From CAZMZF01 sp964570765 (GTDB lineage Bacteria > Zixibacteria > MSB-5A5 > RBG-16-43-9): a stretch of 7,620 nt of DNA. A program made the position numbers and the translations under genes. Shown one piece after another: positions 6,234 to 7,620 of this stretch. Below the pieces are notes generated by a model. It ran no database searches and had not been told where the DNA came from. It worked only from the letters and a program-made list of their open reading frames with translations. Where the stretch lies: NCBI GenBank assembly GCA_964570765.1, contig CAZMZF010000050.1, positions 1-7,620 of the forward strand, in the 5' to 3' direction. Numbering within the stretch: position 1 is the first letter of the stretch; each line of letters opens with the position of its first letter.

Positions 6234-7379
6234 ATGATTAAATTATTCAAGTTTCTGATTCTTTTTTTATTTTGCTATTTAGCTTTCTTACCCCAATTAA
6301 TCCAGGCTACCGTATTAAAAGCTGGTGAAAATATAGTCATCCCGGAGTCAACCCTGATTCAAGATGACTATTTCATCAGTGGAAATAATATAAAATTCTC
6401 AGGCAATGTAGAGGGAGACTTTATCTCTGCCAGCAGGACCCTGACCAGCAAAGGTGTAATTGCAGGGAATCTGATGTCATTAGCGCAAGATATAGATATC
6501 TCTGGAGAGGTGGGGGGGAGCTTTCGCGGCGGTGCCCAGAATATAAGCTTGGATGGTAAGCTCAAAAGAAATTTTTTGGGGTTTGCCGCCAGCATCAATC
6601 TTAAAGAGAGTTCAGAGGTCGGTGGAGATGTTATAGCTTTTTGTGGTGAGTTAAAGGTGTCTGGTAAAGTGGGTAAAGGTATAAAAGGCAGTGTTGGCTC
6701 TATGGTTATCTCCGGGATTATTGATGGGGATGTAAATGTAAAAGCGGACGAGATCTCCATAATGCCGGATGCGAAGATAAACGGGAACCTTTTTTATAAA
6801 AGCAAAAAAGAAGCCAAAATCGAGAAGGGTGCTCAGATAACCGGGGAGACTAAATGGAGTAAAGTTATTCCCAAGAAGAAAAAAGGGGGAGGGTTAACCG
6901 GGGGTAAGCTTTTAATCAAATTTCTATTTTTGTGTGCTTCGATTGCAACCGGACTTTTTATGCTGCTGGTAGCTAAAAAAGAGGTGAAGGCAGTTAAAGA
7001 ATCTATCTTTAAAGATTTTCTCAAAAATTTGGGTTTAGGATTTGTCTTTGTGATCTGTATTCCAGTTGCGGCTGTCATATTACTCTTCACCGTAATAGGG
7101 ATTCCTATATCGATAATTGTTATTTTTGCCTATTTAGTTTTATTCTACATAGCCAAGATTTTCTTCGGGCTTGCCTTAGGTGAAAAGGTCTTAATGCTCT
7201 TCAAGACTAATGGGACACCAGCCCCAGTCTGGTCTTTAATTGTAGGACTTTTGATTATCTATATCCTGCTTTTAATCCCCTATCTGCACTGGATTGTCTA
7301 TCTTTTAGCTCTTTTCGTTGGTTTTGGGTCAGTTTTTCAAATAAAGAAATATCTTGTCCCTCCCCCAACTACCACCTGA
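6234..7379 (+). CDS. Secreted bactofilin-like beta-solenoid protein with C-terminal membrane domain
   Basis: This 381-residue protein starts with a signal-peptide-like segment (1-25, cleavage plausible after LIQA). It is followed by about ten beta-solenoid rungs resembling polymer-forming (bactofilin) repeats. Rung starts read as residues 40, 57, 74, 91, 108, 127, 144, 161, 180 and 200, mostly 17 apart, with a GxVxGD-like turn opening most of them. A basic Lys/Gly linker (about 209-225) leads to four hydrophobic segments (about 226-246, 264-286, 288-312, 333-363) and a proline-rich tail. The solenoid is probably outside the cytoplasm, unlike classical cytosolic bactofilins. AAGGAGG lies only four bases before the ATG, a short but usable spacing. 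The gene is divergent from the cstA operon and stands alone. Its function is unknown; a structural or envelope-organising role is an inference from the fold. Confidence 0.85.
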   Translation: MIKLFKFLILFLFCYLAFLPQLIQATVLKAGENIVIPESTLIQDDYFISGNNIKFSGNVEGDFISASRTLTSKGVIAGNLMSLAQDIDISGEVGGSFRGGAQNISLDGKLKRNFLGFAASINLKESSEVGGDVIAFCGELKVSGKVGKGIKGSVGSMVISGIIDGDVNVKADEISIMPDAKINGNLFYKSKKEAKIEKGAQITGETKWSKVIPKKKKGGGLTGGKLLIKFLFLCASIATGLFMLLVAKKEVKAVKESIFKDFLKNLGLGFVFVICIPVAAVILLFTVIGIPISIIVIFAYLVLFYIAKIFFGLALGEKVLMLFKTNGTPAPVWSLIVGLLIIYILLLIPYLHWIVYLLALFVGFGSVFQIKKYLVPPPTTT

Positions 7380-7387
7380 CCTGTGCC

Positions 7388-7425
7388 TATATGTGGGGGC
7401 GTATTGCAATACGCCCCCACATATA
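7388..7425. repeat. Perfect 38-bp palindrome with GGGGGC...GCCCCC core, possible terminator
   Basis: The arms at 7388-7406 and 7407-7425 are exact reverse complements, centred on TTGCAA. It begins nine bases after the stop codon of the solenoid gene, and a short T-run (7426-7429) follows, so it may help terminate transcription. Its length, perfection and similarity to the palindrome at 7552-7571 also fit a REP-type dispersed repeat. Confidence 0.8.
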
Positions 7426-7432
7426 TTTTCGG

Positions 7433-7468
7433 TAGACCCGCCTTGCTCCTCAAGGCGGGTCTATTTTT
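7433..7468 (+). terminator. Rho-independent terminator of the beta-solenoid gene
   Basis: TAGACCCGCCTTG (7433-7445) pairs perfectly with CAAGGCGGGTCTA (7451-7463) around a CTCCT loop, and TTTTT follows immediately. It is correctly placed 54 bases after the stop codon. It may also be a member of the neighbouring palindromic repeat family. Confidence 0.8.
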
Positions 7469-7500
7469 ATAGAGACGCATGGCTATGCGTCTCTATAAAA
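7465..7500. repeat. 16-bp-arm inverted repeat with GGCT loop (GAGACGCAT type)
   Basis: TTTTATAGAGACGCAT (7465-7480) and ATGCGTCTCTATAAAA (7485-7500) are exact reverse complements. The left arm shares its T-run with the preceding terminator. With A and T runs at its ends it could act as a terminator in either direction, but its sequence looks like a dispersed palindromic repeat. Confidence 0.75.
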
Positions 7501-7508
7501 GAAAAAAT

Positions 7509-7526
7509 GGAAACCTAAAGGTTTCC
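7509..7526. repeat. Short inverted repeat GGAAACC-TAAA-GGTTTCC
   Basis: An exact 7-bp stem (extendable to 8) with a 4-base loop, flanked by CGCTAC on the right. It is the fourth palindrome in the cluster and has no T-run suited to termination. Confidence 0.65.
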
Positions 7527-7551
7527 GCTACATAAAACTGTAGAGCAGTAA

Positions 7552-7571
7552 GGGCACGTTGCAACGTGCCC
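7552..7571. repeat. Perfect 20-bp palindrome GGGCACGTTG/CAACGTGCCC
   Basis: The two 10-bp arms meet directly at TTGCAA. The layout (GGGC, three bases, TTGCAA, three complementary bases, GCCC) is the same as in the centre of the palindrome at 7388-7425, so the two look like variants of one repeat family. Confidence 0.75.
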
Positions 7572-7620
7572 CTTGTATCTTGATATTATGAATTTTTGTA
7601 ATATCTTAAGGAACATAAGG
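7572..7620. other. AT-rich end of window, no gene seen
   Basis: No coding frame is visible. A 7-bp inverted repeat, GATATTA (7582-7588) and TAATATC (7599-7605), and purine tracts (AAGGAACATAAGG) near the edge could belong to the control region of a gene beyond the window. No convincing promoter pair was found. Confidence 0.3.

Noticed and set aside
6368..7090. Open frames on the minus strand opposite the solenoid gene
   Set aside because: They are low-complexity Ser/Pro/Leu-rich shadow frames without start signals. The plus-strand frame has a signal peptide, regular repeats, a promoter and a ribosome binding site.
7388..7571. CRISPR array
   Set aside because: The units differ from each other, spacing is irregular and each unit is a full palindrome. 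There are no identical direct repeats with unique spacers.

Overview
The window (roughly 40% GC, densely coded) looks like chromosomal sequence from an uncultured Gram-negative-type bacterium. The main support is that NagZ and AnmK both lack signal peptides, as expected for cytoplasmic recycling of cell-wall fragments. The phylum cannot be fixed from the sequence. The cluster of different palindromic repeats after the last gene would suit a repeat-rich environmental lineage, but that is a guess.

Positions 1-5934 hold five genes on the minus strand. In transcription order they are: a 173-residue cysteine-cluster membrane protein of unknown function; a CstA-type pyruvate/peptide transporter; a membrane-bound GAF-GGDEF diguanylate cyclase; NagZ (beta-N-acetylglucosaminidase); and AnmK (anhydro-MurNAc kinase, whose 3' end lies beyond the left edge). 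Gaps are 11, 87, 8 and 33 bases. At the two tightest junctions the Shine-Dalgarno of the next gene overlaps the preceding stop codon. A single operon is likely, perhaps with extra initiation in the 87-base gap. NagZ and AnmK act in sequence on anhydro-muropeptides. CstA would import small carbon compounds, and the cyclase would report a membrane or cytoplasmic signal through a cyclic dinucleotide. A link between these roles is inferred from gene order only.

Positions 5935-6233 form a divergent intergenic region. It carries overlapping candidate promoters for both directions around 6134-6180, a short GC-rich hairpin, and a long interrupted inverted repeat (5973-6043) that would fold in the 5' leader of the minus-strand operon.

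Positions 6234-7379 (+) encode a secreted or membrane-anchored protein with a bactofilin-like beta-solenoid of about ten rungs, about 17 residues each, followed by four membrane segments. Positions 7388-7571 hold five different palindromes packed back to back. At least one (7433-7468) has the form of a rho-independent terminator. The last 49 bases hold no gene.

The most notable points are the palindrome cluster, the structured leader, the two matching three-cysteine clusters in the small membrane protein beside cstA, and a GGDEF guanine-contact Asp replaced by Asn.
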